64,000 bases of DNA from Monosporascus cannonballus (lineage: Eukaryota > Ascomycota > Sordariomycetes > Xylariales), in assembly GCA_004154925.1 (NCBI GenBank), contig QJNS01000123.1:168133-232132 (forward strand), written 5' to 3'. The notes under the pieces are model-generated. The model saw only the letters and a program-made list of their open reading frames with translations, made no database searches and was not told the origin of the DNA. A program made the position numbers and the translations under genes. Each line of letters begins with the position of its first letter. Position 1 is the stretch's first letter. Of this stretch, positions 45,258-57,391 are shown in pieces.

Positions 45258-47158
45258 TCACTCCTCATTGGGCTTCTCCTGGTCCGGCTTCTCCTCTGCC
45301 TCAGCTGTCGACGGGGCAGCCGCCTCCTTCACATCACCGGCAGCCTCAGCCGCAGCGTCCTCAGGAGCCGTTTTGTCAACACGCCCCTCTGCTGCCTCTT
45401 TGACTAATTCCTCGATGTCCTCCACTTTTTCCGGAGCTGCGGTCACAGTAGGTACGGGAGACGCTTGTCGGGACAGCGGTCTGGTTTGGTCCTGGGGCGC
45501 CCCAGCTTCCTCTTCTGTCGTCGACTCGACAACCGCCTCGGACTCCGTCTTTTCGACGAGGGGCGTGACGGCCGTGTCGGTGGATACCTTGGCAGCCCCG
45601 ATAGCAGCTTCCGCCGTCTCGGCCTGGGCGACGATTGGGGCGACGCCTTGTGCCGTCGGCTCGATAGGTACTTCTGCCTCCGCCTTCTCGACGAGAGGAG
45701 TGGCGGCAGTCTCCTTGGAAGCCTTTGCCGTCTCGATGGCTTCTTCGGCCGTCTCCACCTGCGCAACCACGGGAGCGACCTCCTTTGCCGTCTTCTTCGC
45801 TTCCTCGGCCGTGGCCTTCTTAGCCGCCCCAGTTACCGGCTTGGGTTTGTCCGGTCCCTGGAGCTTGGCTGCCGCTTTCTTTGCGTTTCCCTCGACGTCT
45901 TTAGCTACCGGTCGTCTCGGCTGTGCGGGAGCGGGAGCGTTGTGTTTCCGCGGAGGTGAGAGGGGGCTCTTCTCAGCCGTCTTGCTGGCGCTGGCTCGGG
46001 TGGGTCGCATCATGCGGGCGAGGAAACTCTCGTCGACGTGCGCCTCTCGTTTGGCAACGGGGTGATCCTTGGCCCGCTGCTTGGGTGGCGGTCCGAGGCT
46101 GGGCCGGGGTCTGCCAACGGTGGAACTCTGGCGCTTCAGGGTCTTGGTGCCCGACGTAGTGCCCGTCGCCGAGGCACCCGTTCTGCTATGAGGCCTGTGA
46201 GAGGCAGGATTTGCATCGAGGTTCTGGGTGGTGCCGCCGGAAGCACGGGAGACAGGGCGCCTTCCCGGGGAAGCGGCAGTCACGGCACCATTACCGAGCT
46301 TCGCGGCCGACGCAGCGGTCGGCGTGGTCAGAGACGAGGGAAGCTTAACAGGGCGTGTGGGCGACCTAGGCTTCGGTTTGACAAAGCCTGTGCTGGAGGG
46401 AGGCGTGACGGCTGCTGGCTTCTTGCCGGCGGTTGCCGTAGGCTTGGAGGCGGCGGTCTTGCTCGCTGTGGCGTGGCGCTCTCTCGACGCGGAAGTGGCT
46501 CGAGAGGTAGCCTTCTTCTCCGGGGCTGCGCTCGACGCTCTTGCCGGTTCTTTTGTGTGGCTCTTTGCTGCGGTGATCGTTGCGGGCGACTTCAGAGCTC
46601 TTGGGGCAGGCTTTGTCGATGCTGTCGAGACGGGATCAGGCTTGGGAGCAGGTTTGCTCGAGGTCGTGGCCTTTGCTTTGCTGGTTGGTGCGACCGGCTT
46701 TAAAATATCACCGATGCCGTTGGACGTGTGTTGATAGTCTTCTACGGCTCCCTTGTCCGTGGGCATACCCGGCTTCAGCTTCGCCTTGGTCTCCTCCTCA
46801 TCCGTGATCTTGTCCGGGTTCGGATTTGGTGCGAAATCGGGAGTTGTGTCACCGTTCTTGGGAGTCCTGGGAGAGAACTTTGAGGGGCTGGGAGTCTGTT
46901 TCACGAATTTGGGACTGGACACCTGGGATAGATTCGACTCAAAAGCAGTAGCGTTCTGGGCCATGTTCTCGGCGAAGACGTCCTCGGATATGGGCTGGGG
47001 TGTCGTCGTTCCGGTATCGTTGCTCACCCTTCTGCTGGACGCAGATACGGAGTCTCCGCTGTGTTCCCTTCTCAAGCCTACGCGGCCGTCTTTCTCGATT
47101 GCTACGAAGGATGAGCGAATCTTGGAAAGCGGTCGGGGTGATTCGGGAGCCGGGCTTC
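45258..47158 (-). CDS. Low-complexity Ala/Lys/Pro/Ser-rich protein with a 45-aa tandem duplication (5' end unresolved)
   Basis: The frame is open from an apparent acceptor (CTACGTACAATTAG, exon from 47,158) to the stop at 45,258, about 632 codons. No ATG lies in the first part, so a short first exon must lie upstream of 47,158 and was not found. The start reads SPRPLSKIRSSFVAIEKDGRVGLRR, a conserved-looking patch. The middle is basic, Ser/Thr/Pro/Ala-rich with SPTR- and SPGR-like sites. The end is acidic, Glu/Ala-rich. Two consecutive 45-codon units (45,779-45,645 and 45,644-45,510) begin VAPVVAQVETAEEAIETAK and VAPIVAQAETAEAAIGAAK. Homologues are usually named mucin-like; no enzyme domain is visible. 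A microtubule- or chromatin-associated role is only a guess from composition. Confidence 0.7.
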
Positions 47159-49302
47159 CTAATTGTACGTAGTTTCGGATTAGCTATGATGATGCAGCTT
47201 CGCGGCTAGGAGAACAAAGAGAGGCCGATGATATAGCAGCCAGCATATGCGCGGGTTTCCAGAGTGACTATAGTATGACGTATGGAGAGGTGGACTTTGG
47301 CAGGGTAATTGACGGTCGCGTTCTAGAACAGCCCGGAGGGGAAAAGAGAGAGGCGCGAACTATAATAAACAAATAACAAGGAAAGTGAGAACGGAAATGT
47401 GCATTGGAGAACACGAATGTGCATTATTAGCCAGCATATTTGTCTCGGTGCACGCGTAGAGCGGTACGATGAATTAATTAGAGATACACGTGCGGAGATG
47501 CATCTCAGGGCGCTGGATGACCCCTGGAATAAGACATTTCAATAGGGGAATTCGAACACGTACCCAGCGAACGGGCCGGACCAGGGGATCTCCCTCGGTC
47601 ATCGGGCGAATTGTTCTCGCCTCGCTGCTCGAACATGGCGGCGAGGCCCTTAACTCCTGGCGGCATTGTTGCGGCTGTCGTCGCGTCTCCTCGGCCGTGA
47701 CTATATGTATGGATTCGTAGGTATATGGGCTCTGCAGGCACGCGTTTCTACGGGCTCGCAGTAGAAAGAAGGGGCGGATCGAAGTGATTTGGTCAGATAT
47801 CACATCGAAATGCTATCGTCACCGCGGGAAAGCGCAGGTCCTGGTGTTTGTGAATCTCAATCGCATTCCCTTATCCGTCCCGGGTTTTGTCCGGCGTGGA
47901 AACTTCGCTGTTTAGGGGTAAACGGGGGGATGGATGGCAGTTTGGCAGTTGGCAGGATACTCCCTATCAGATGGCGCAAGCTCCGAAAGCTTCAGTGAAA
48001 AGAAGGAATGAAAGAAAGAAGACTCAGAGATTAATACGAGAACAGCGAGGAAGAACAAAAACACGAAATGAAGGCGCCGAGAAGCAAACGGGTTCGCGAA
48101 AGTTCAGAAAGGCGTAAAATGCTCAGATTGGTAAAACAGACGAGATTTGGGTCGAATAAATCATCTCGAAGTCGGCATTGGGAGGAACAACCTGGAGAGA
48201 AATGGCTGGCTGGCAAGCTGGCTGGGGCTGTTCAGGCCATGGGCATACCTTCAAGGCGCATGCGAATATGTGGCCCGATCCCCCCTGTCATTCCCGTTCC
48301 AGCAAATCAGCTAGAGAGGTCCCTTGTATGGACACAGCAGTTTCAGGGGGTTAACCATCTATTCGACGCTAACTGGCGAGTAATCAAAGCTACCGAGCTT
48401 CTAGAAATGTGCAACCCGTCGTTTTAAAGCTGTGCAATGTCTTGATTACCTATCCGTTGCTTACTTGAATTGGTAAAACCCCGTTTATATTAGTGTTCGT
48501 CAGTACTAAATTAATGGGAGATTGCTCTTCACAAACACATTCATGCGGGTCCTCATTATCCAATTTTAGATCCGTATCCAGTAATGCTTCATTAATCCAC
48601 TTGCACAACCCTTCTTTAGTCTCATCCCCATCCGTATCGTATCGTATCGTATCCTTATTGCCACACCACCGGTAGATATCCAGAGTTTCCGTGTATTATC
48701 TAGGAATCACGGTGCCCAAACATCCACTGGCCCCCCAGCAACAATGCAGCAGCCTGTTTCAGGTGCCAGAGGTGTGTCTATGCGCCGGCAGTTCCAGCTT
48801 TCTTAGAAAGCGGGGATAAAGGCAGCGCGGTTTTCCATGATTCATATACCAAGAGAGCCAAGAGAAAGATAAATCACTATGTGGTAACATGAATTGCAAC
48901 AGGATTGCTTATTCAACCTTGTGATTGGAGTGATTTATGTGATAAGTCGCACAGATCGTTACTTACATGAGCAGATGACCCGAACCACTGAGACTAGCAC
49001 AGCGTATGAAGTAAATACGTGTGTAAAATATTTACACAAACATGCGGAAGTATTGGAGCTCGAAGGACCTCTGGAGTCTGCAGAGATGCAGGAGAGCCAG
49101 GAACTACTGAGCCCGATGGCAGAGCCCCCAGCTTGGGGCCAGAGCTGCGGCCGGCCCCGCCATCGGGTAGCTAGAGCCAGTCAGGCCCCCGCCAAGCTTC
49201 AGCTACCGAAGTATCGGATGTAGCTCTACTCCAAGAAATTTTACTCGTGATAGCTTCAGACACCAATACACCACCCTCTCGTCGACCAATTGAACCGCAA
49301 CG
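47159..49302. other. Divergent intergenic region
   Basis: It should hold the unseen first exon of the preceding minus gene. It also has a GTATC x4 repeat (48,634-48,653). Other open frames have no motifs. Confidence 0.4.
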
Positions 49303-50585
<1,283 letters not shown>

Positions 50586-52209
50586 GCTATACGTGAAACG
50601 TGCATTGCCTTGGATCTTTGCCGGCACTATATCCGTGGCTTGCGTCACATATTGACCGAAATGGCCTAGATCATTCCACTGGGCATTACCGCTGGTATGG
50701 GGAAAGACTCGGTTTATGCATGCATGGATGGTATGAAGGTATCTTTGCATTGTAGCAGCATTGAGAAGCTGCTGTCTGTGTTAAGACATCAAAAGAGAGG
50801 TGTACGTAAAAACATGTCTATGTATGAGAACCATGTTGTTGGGGGAAAGTAAAAATACGCAAAGCTGTAACAACTTCAAATTCGTGAGAATGTCCGAGGC
50901 CGCAACAGCACCCACTTTGAGCATCCCCGTTCCTGACGAGTCGCCATATCACTCCGCACGTTGACCTATGGCACCTGCTACATTAAGCAACGCATATATC
51001 CCCACTTGAGGATAGACGTACCACAGCCTGCCCGCAGTTTATCAGTGTCGCAATGCGAGTAGTTTCGATAGGGCAAGAAGCAGATGGAATAGATGCCGGC
51101 ACTGCGGATCCCATGTTATCGCGGATACGGACTATGGCGGCGGCAGAGGCATAGCATCCCGGTCGTGTTGAAGACCCGAAGTTACGTAAATTCCTAGGGT
51201 AGACGATTGATTTTCGTGAACTTTGCTCCGTATCCAGGCGAGCAAAAGCAAGAAGGCCACGGTTCACTCTGATATCCTGAAATCTCAGGGCAGGAATTCA
51301 AATATTATAAGGCTCGGGCCGGCCACGGTCTGCTATATCACATAAATCAGTGTCTATGTGCTATCGGAGTCATACAAATGATCAGCCTTTTCTCATCACG
51401 CACAACCTCAGGAATCGCTTGACCTCACTATATACAGACTCAAGGCAATCGTCCTATCAAATCATAGCAGGCGTAAAGGCTCGTTTCATTAATATGCGTC
51501 GAAGCCGCATGCTTACCACGCCAGCCAGACTCCTAATCCCCCCTTTTCCTATTAAACCCCTTTAGAACCCCCCCCCCCAACGGCCAGCAGCAAATCCCAA
51601 AGTTCTCATATCAATGTAGGCGAGTTGCCACGCACTTTTATGTTTAAAATCGACCCGAATGCGCGGGAGCCAAGTAGCCCAAGCAGCCGTTAGGCATATA
51701 CGATTTCATCCGAAGTATCTAGGCATTACCTTCATTCATCGGGGCCACTAAAGCGAGCCCCATTCACCATACACTGATTAAACAGGAGTGTGAGCTGCCG
51801 GACTGCCGGGCCCGAAAACAGGGGCTAGCCGACCGAACTTGGTGACCTCACGCGGCTGTTCACTGAATATATTACGACGCAGCTAGTTGTTCGCACGTAG
51901 CTGTGATCCCAAATGCAACGGAAAACGGCGATTCACCCAGGTTTGGACGTCTGTTCGTGGTATTCAGTTACGCCATACCCCGTCGAACTTACTCATATCA
52001 TGGTTCGCAATCTATGTTATGCCCGCAACAGCCATGGCATATACTCACGACAAAAATACACGACCGGTTCTTCGCGCAGGAATAGATCGGCCGACAGAGC
52101 GCATACCAGGAGGATAACAGGGGATGGAGCCGCCTGGAATTCGCAGTTGAATCACCGACAGGCAACCGACCGGGGAATTAGTAACACAGTTCGTCTGGCT
52201 CGAGGATTA
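50586..52209. other. Intergenic region
   Basis: No supported gene; short frames overlap in all phases. A C10 run lies at 51,571-51,580. Confidence 0.4.
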
Positions 52210-52860
52210 TAAAAGGTTGCCCGGAACCCGCTGCACATATGCTTTCCCTCTAACCACCAACCGCATCCCCCATATCTACATCGAGGAAGCACCAATAACG
52301 TTTCCAGTACACACACACCTCCACAAAGCCGTTTACCAGATAGACGAAGAAGACCAGCCGCGCAGTCCACAATGCTTTCAAAATGTCTCGGGGGATGCTG
52401 CAAGAGCAGGGCCGTAAGCAAACCCAAGACCACACAGAGAATCCCGGCCCCTGTGGCCAGGAATTCCCAATTTCCTCTTACTTAAATAGTCCGTGTCCAG
52501 GGGGAAAAGAGCAATCACTGACACCTCATATCCCATAGTCACGCAGCGGAAGCCAGAGCGGCAGCGGCAAAGGCGCAGTTCAAGGCCGGGGTAGCAAGAA
52601 CAACGGGGCCGACAGCATCTCGCTTGATCCGCTTGACCTCCCACCACGGGACTCGGTCGACTACGAGTCACGCACGTGACGGTGAACTCCCTAGCGTTGG
52701 ACGCATTGCGGCTGTCACTCGGTGGTGCGAGTTCATCAGAGTTGGGGAAATTGGGATTGGCGCTGGAATTTTTGGGAGGGCTGTTGAAGGGAAACATGAG
52801 AAGCTGGCACGCGTCCAAGGGCCTATTCGATGCGGCGTAGCTCTAGAGACAGCATAAAAA
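52210..52860 (-). CDS. Possible small membrane protein, exon structure unresolved
   Basis: Minus-strand stretches look protein-like in different frames: a Ser/Asn-rich start (NSPPKNSSANPNFPNSDEL), EVKRIKRDAVGPVVLATPAL with an Ala-rich hydrophobic end, ILCVVLGLLTALLLQ and ALWTARLVFFVYLVNGFVEV. GT and AG dinucleotides that could join them exist (GTAAGA near 52,487, CTTGCAG near 52,397), but several chains are possible. If real it would be a two- or three-helix membrane protein. Confidence 0.25.
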
Positions 52861-53200
52861 ACCGTAATCAGGTTCCCATATGTCTGTCACCAACTCGCTT
52901 GATGTCAGGATGAATCACGGAGCACTGGCACTTGCTTTGCTGTAACATAAAGTAAGAGGAAGCCCCGTATTTCACTGGCAGCCACCCGTCCTATAATACA
53001 AACATTAAGTAAGGATAATTTACATGCGGGAATCGTGATTCGTCCTAAACCTTCTAGAGTGTAAGTCCGGACCAGGATTGCCTATGATAGGAGTCATAAG
53101 GGAATAGGGGTAAGCAAACGCAATCTCGGATAGACATCAGGGAGCTGGCCTAAGGGTCAGCTCGAAGCACCATAAGCCGCCAATTTGGTTCTCCCGCATG

Positions 53201-54466
53201 CTATGATGCAAGATACTCCTTAACATAGGCGCTCAACTTGGGCAGCGCCTCCTCGACCACTTCGGTCTCGCAAACGAACCCTATGCGCACGTACCCCCTG
53301 AAATCGGCGCCGCCGCCGAAACATAGCGAACCGGGGACGAGCAAGACCTTCGTCCTCTGGAGGAGGTCCCTGCAGAACGCAACGTCGTCGACCGGCTCGC
53401 CGCCATCCTTCCGCTTGAACCGCAGGAAGGCCGTAGTGCCCGCGTGCGGCCGCACCCAGTCGCAGACGTCGGCGTGGGCCTCGACAAAGCGGGTGAGCAG
53501 GGCGAGGTTGGTCCGCGCGAGCGCTATGTTCCGGCTCAGCAGCTGCGGGCGTACGTCGTCGCTGAGCGCGTACGCGGCGATCTGGTCGTCGACCTGCGAT
53601 ACACTGATGGCGGTGTAGTCGCGGGCAGCGGCGACCTGTCTAAGGATGGAGGCGTCGCAGCAGGCGATCCAGCCGACCCGGACACCCGCGAGCGACCATG
53701 CCTTGGACATGGAGCTCGTGATGATGACCTTGTCGTAGCCAAGGGGGAGTGCCGAGGGCGGTATCTCGTCGTCGGCGACGCTGTGGAAGAGCGGCCTGTA
53801 GACTTCGTCGGAGAGGACGATGATGTCGTGCTTCCGCGCCAGCTCTACGACATTCACCAGCACGTCATTGGGTATGACTGCCCCTGTGGGGTTATTGGGA
53901 TTGTTGATTACAATCATCTGCTCCGTCGTGAGTCTAGTAGTTCCTGCTATACATGTGCCCTTGGCGTGTGCGCCTACCTTGGTATTGGCCTTTAGCAAGC
54001 CTTCTAACTCCGTAACGTCAGGGAGGAAGCCATTTTCCGCCTTCAGCTTCCACAGTGAGACCTCGGCGCCCAGGGTCTCGGGAACGGAGTAGAGCTGCTG
54101 ATACGTCGGATAGACGCAGATGACGTGATCCCCGGGGCCGACGATGGTGTAGAACAACAGAAAGTTCGCCGCGATGGCGCCCTGCGTGACGATGATGTCC
54201 TCAGGCGCTATCGGGCTCGGCGGCCCTCGCTGCTCATAGATCTTCGTGATGTTCCGGCGCAGCTCGTCCGACCCCAGGATGGCCCCGTACGTCATCGGTC
54301 TAGAGAAGTCCACGGGCGGGGGTGCTAGAGTCTTGAGCCTGTTCATCACCACCAACTTCTCGATGGATACCGAGGCCGCACAGGTCTCGGCGACGTTGAG
54401 AACGCCCGGCGTGGTCTCGTACTTGTCCATCCATTGTTCGACCTCGAACGGTGGTATCTTCACCAT
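53201..54466 (-). CDS. PLP-dependent aminotransferase, class I/II (fold type I)
   Basis: Two exons (54,466-53,978 and 53,917-53,201) flank a 60-nt intron (GTAGGC...GAGCAG) that is in frame and stop-free, so the locus also reads as one 421-aa frame. Splicing gives 401 aa and restores NTK|MIVINNPNNPTG. Motifs: YPTYQQLY, NNPNNPTGAV, DEVYRPLF (Asp that holds the pyridine N) and ITSSMSKAWSLAGVRVGW with the PLP-binding Lys in SMSKAW. The C-terminal domain runs through PGSLCFGGGADFRGYVRIGF, which holds the substrate-carboxylate Arg. It is closest in feel to the VioD/capreomycidine-synthase-like group common in fungi, whose substrate is usually unknown. No secondary-metabolite core enzyme lies nearby. 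Confidence 0.88.
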   Translation of the reverse strand: MVKIPPFEVEQWMDKYETTPGVLNVAETCAASVSIEKLVVMNRLKTLAPPPVDFSRPMTYGAILGSDELRRNITKIYEQRGPPSPIAPEDIIVTQGAIAANFLLFYTIVGPGDHVICVYPTYQQLYSVPETLGAEVSLWKLKAENGFLPDVTELEGLLKANTKVGAHAKGTCIAGTTRLTTEQMIVINNPNNPTGAVIPNDVLVNVVELARKHDIIVLSDEVYRPLFHSVADDEIPPSALPLGYDKVIITSSMSKAWSLAGVRVGWIACCDASILRQVAAARDYTAISVSQVDDQIAAYALSDDVRPQLLSRNIALARTNLALLTRFVEAHADVCDWVRPHAGTTAFLRFKRKDGGEPVDDVAFCRDLLQRTKVLLVPGSLCFGGGADFRGYVRIGFVCETEVVEEALPKLSAYVKEYLAS

Positions 54467-55240
54467 TTTGATTACTAATTGGCAGATAGATGTAAGTCTT
54501 AAGAAGTTGAGCGAGGACAGAGATCCACTTGAGCTGGTGTTGTAGGGGCCACCAAGGTAGGTAAAAATAAATAAAAGAAGATGGCTACTGCAAGTCCGCA
54601 GGCACTTCGCAAGGTAACCACGGATTTTTGATACTGCAGGTGCGTCCCTACCGAGACTAACCTGCCTAGCGTTCCATCTTCAATGCCACCCGGAGGGCGC
54701 GCATTCCTAATTAGCGGCCGAAGCTGGCCGGCAATCCCGAGTACAAGGGGTAAGCGGGTAAGCTCATAACTCGCAGCAGAACGTTAGGATAGACGTTAAT
54801 CTTTGTGGATAGATGCTATAAAGTATTATATTGAAGATATTCCGTTCCGGATACGTACTCTAGTCTAAAGGTAAGTATATCGGCTTAGTTGCGAGTCATA
54901 TTTGGCCTGGTCAATCTACCGATCCGTAAGCTATGTCCGCGGTTGACTCTGCTAATGAGCAACTTATTTGCGACACCCCTTTGTCCAGCAATGGAGGGGG
55001 TGGGTGTGTACCGAATTCTAGAAGGGGTATCGCCATAGAGCAGACCACCTAGTAGTACGAGAAACCAGCCCTGTAGTAGGTTGGACCGGTTGCGCAAGGA
55101 TTAAATAGAAATAAGAGACAATTTCAAGACATGCAACAAAGTTGGTTCCTGTTCTCAGTATAAGTAATGAAAATCTCTTTCTCGAGAATAACTAAGCCAA
55201 GAAGCATACTTTCTTGTTGTCCCAACTCTCCCCGGCAGTT
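54467..55240. other. Intergenic region
   Basis: No gene was recognised between the aminotransferase promoter side and the 3' end of the PAN-like gene. Both neighbours are on the minus strand. Confidence 0.45.
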
Positions 55241-56151
55241 CTAACTCGAACACAGGGTGTCCGGATCACCCCGACCGGCATTGGTCCCGCTCTCGAACAG
55301 GCCAACCGGCGCACCGCAACTGCCCTGGTTCCAGCCGTTATAGAACACATTCGACCAGCGCCGCGTCTCGCTGTCAGGACCGGGCACGTTCTCGCTCCCC
55401 TCCAGCACCTCGCCGACCTTGCCGTTCGGGCACACGGCGGCCGCGCCGTCCGCGCTCACCCCAGCCCCAGGATCGAGCCCGCCGGTGTGGTAGACGAGCT
55501 CGCAGCTGCCGCGGCCCCAGGGCTCGAATCCGCCGGGCAGGGCATCGGTAGGCGGGAAGCTGAAGGCGGGAACGAACCGCCAGGCAACGCAGTTGAACAT
55601 ACCCGCGCACTCGACACAGCACCCGATCTTGTCGGGGGTCGTTGCGATGCTGACATTAGCCGTCGGCAGGTTCCGGGGCAGCAGGTTCGGCGCGTTGACG
55701 TGCAGCGAGGGGTTGCAGAAGGCGGGGATCGTGGCCGTAGGTGACGAGCCCACGATGGACGTGCATGTCGACGTTGCCTGCGCCTCTGGCGCTGCCGGGA
55801 CCGCCAATGAGGGTGAGGGTGTAGCCTCCTGTTCGGCGGGGAGTCTGAGCGGCCGCTCTGGCACTGGTATGGCGGTTGGTGGAGATGCGTAAGACAGTGG
55901 CGTCTGTGATGGGGCGAGAGTCTCCAGGCTGATCAGCTTTAAGGGATGGGCATAGTCGGTGACCGTGGCCACTGCACCGCTCCCCGATGATGTCTGTAGC
56001 CGCATGAATATACGTGTCTCGAGTCGGGAATTGTCTGAGTGCTCACCTCTGCTTGTCTTGCTTTTAGTGGTCTAGCCAAGGAGAAGCATACGCTGGAAAG
56101 AGCGAAAACAAGATAGGCGAGCATCGAACTCGAAGCCATTGATGAAAGCAT
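55241..56151 (-). CDS. Secreted protein with PAN/apple-like Cys motif
   Basis: Exon 1 (56,151-56,047, 35 codons) encodes a signal peptide (SSMLAYLVFALSSVCFSLA) followed by RPLKARQ, a common maturation-type site of fungal secreted proteins. A GTGAGC...CTACAG intron of 53 nt in phase 0 leads to exon 2 (55,993-55,241); the total is 285 aa. A Pro/Ala/Ser-rich linker is followed by CCVECAGMFNCVAWRF (from residue 160) and a SCELVYHTGG strand, the CC-x2-C...NC.AW...C.L pattern of PAN-like domains that bind protein or carbohydrate. Remaining Cys (near 191, 230 and the C-terminal LCSS) could form further disulphides. A cell-surface or apoplastic role is inferred. Confidence 0.75.
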
Positions 56152-57391
56152 CGTTAATGCCGGGTCCTACACGAGACCTCCCAGGCAAATATGAAAAGAC
56201 GGACAGACAGAACCGGAGTTCACCAGCCGCCCTCACAGTGCAAAGCCCCCGGAAAAGTCAATGCTACAATTGTATAGCTTTCAAGAGACTGGATTCATGT
56301 TTCGTTTTGACAGTTTGCAAACAATAAGGTGGGGTGATAGAACGGTACAAACCACCGCTCGAGACGAGAACTACGTCGTCCGATTCAAGCTCATGGGGAG
56401 AATGGCAGAGAATGTGGTATCATTGCATTCTCCGCGGCGTAAACCACATATTACTATGTATTACCCAAATACAGGTTGACCGAGGCGGCGGATGACGATC
56501 ATCTCAATACACCTACCCGTATATCTGGCGTCTCAGCCCCCCTCTCAACCCATCACCGAATTGATATCAGGTATAAGATCTACCGGGGCTGACTGGAAGC
56601 GGTTATTCGCTTGCGCCTGTAATGCAGAACGGTGAGGTCGCAACAGCGGCATCTCCGGGGGAAGCCTATTCAAATGAAGCCTGTAGGACGCTGATCCCAT
56701 CTATGTGAGATTGGAGACGGGCCGCTCCCTAGACTCCGTCGTTTCAGACGGCTCAAGTTCAGCCCAGAAAATGCTACGAGTACTAGGAAGGCAGGGGATG
56801 TAGGATGCTGGTTGGCAGCAGTTCTGTTGATCTTCATTAGAGACGGGTCTTTCCAGCTATATTTTTTTCGTTGTGACATTGTCCTTCGTCTGTATTTTAA
56901 GTTTTAACAAGGCTTGTAATAGGATAGACAGCAATTAAATTTGATTAAATTGGCTTCGAGCCTTTGACCAATCGTGACAACTTTTCTTGGCGGCGTGTCT
57001 TGGCCGGTGGCAGGTGCTTGTTGCGCGTGAGCTTTCATCCAAAGCATCCATCTTCTTATCGATAAGGGAGCTCACCCCAAGCTGATATCAGAGCTGGGAC
57101 TTCTTCGTGGTCAGCAGCTCAACTCCCCCGTGCTCTTTATCCTCCTACTCCAAGGGAGAACAGCATGTAGCAAGCAGCGCCTAGTATCGCAAACACTGCC
57201 TGAGATATCCGTCCTGACCCTATGGCGAGAGTTTTGGAACCACATACCCTCGCTTTATGGTGCAACACTTTTGGTTTAACATCGAGCCCTTTTCCTTGTC
57301 CTTTCTAGCTAGTCGAGAATGCAAGTTCCTTCAGGATAGACGAAGACACACACACACTTTTTAAAGGGCCTCACTCCTGAATGAAAAGAGC
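56152..57391. other. Divergent intergenic region
   Basis: Between the PAN-like gene (minus) and the coiled-coil gene (plus). No supported gene. A short CA run (57,348-57,358) lies just before the plus gene. Confidence 0.4.
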
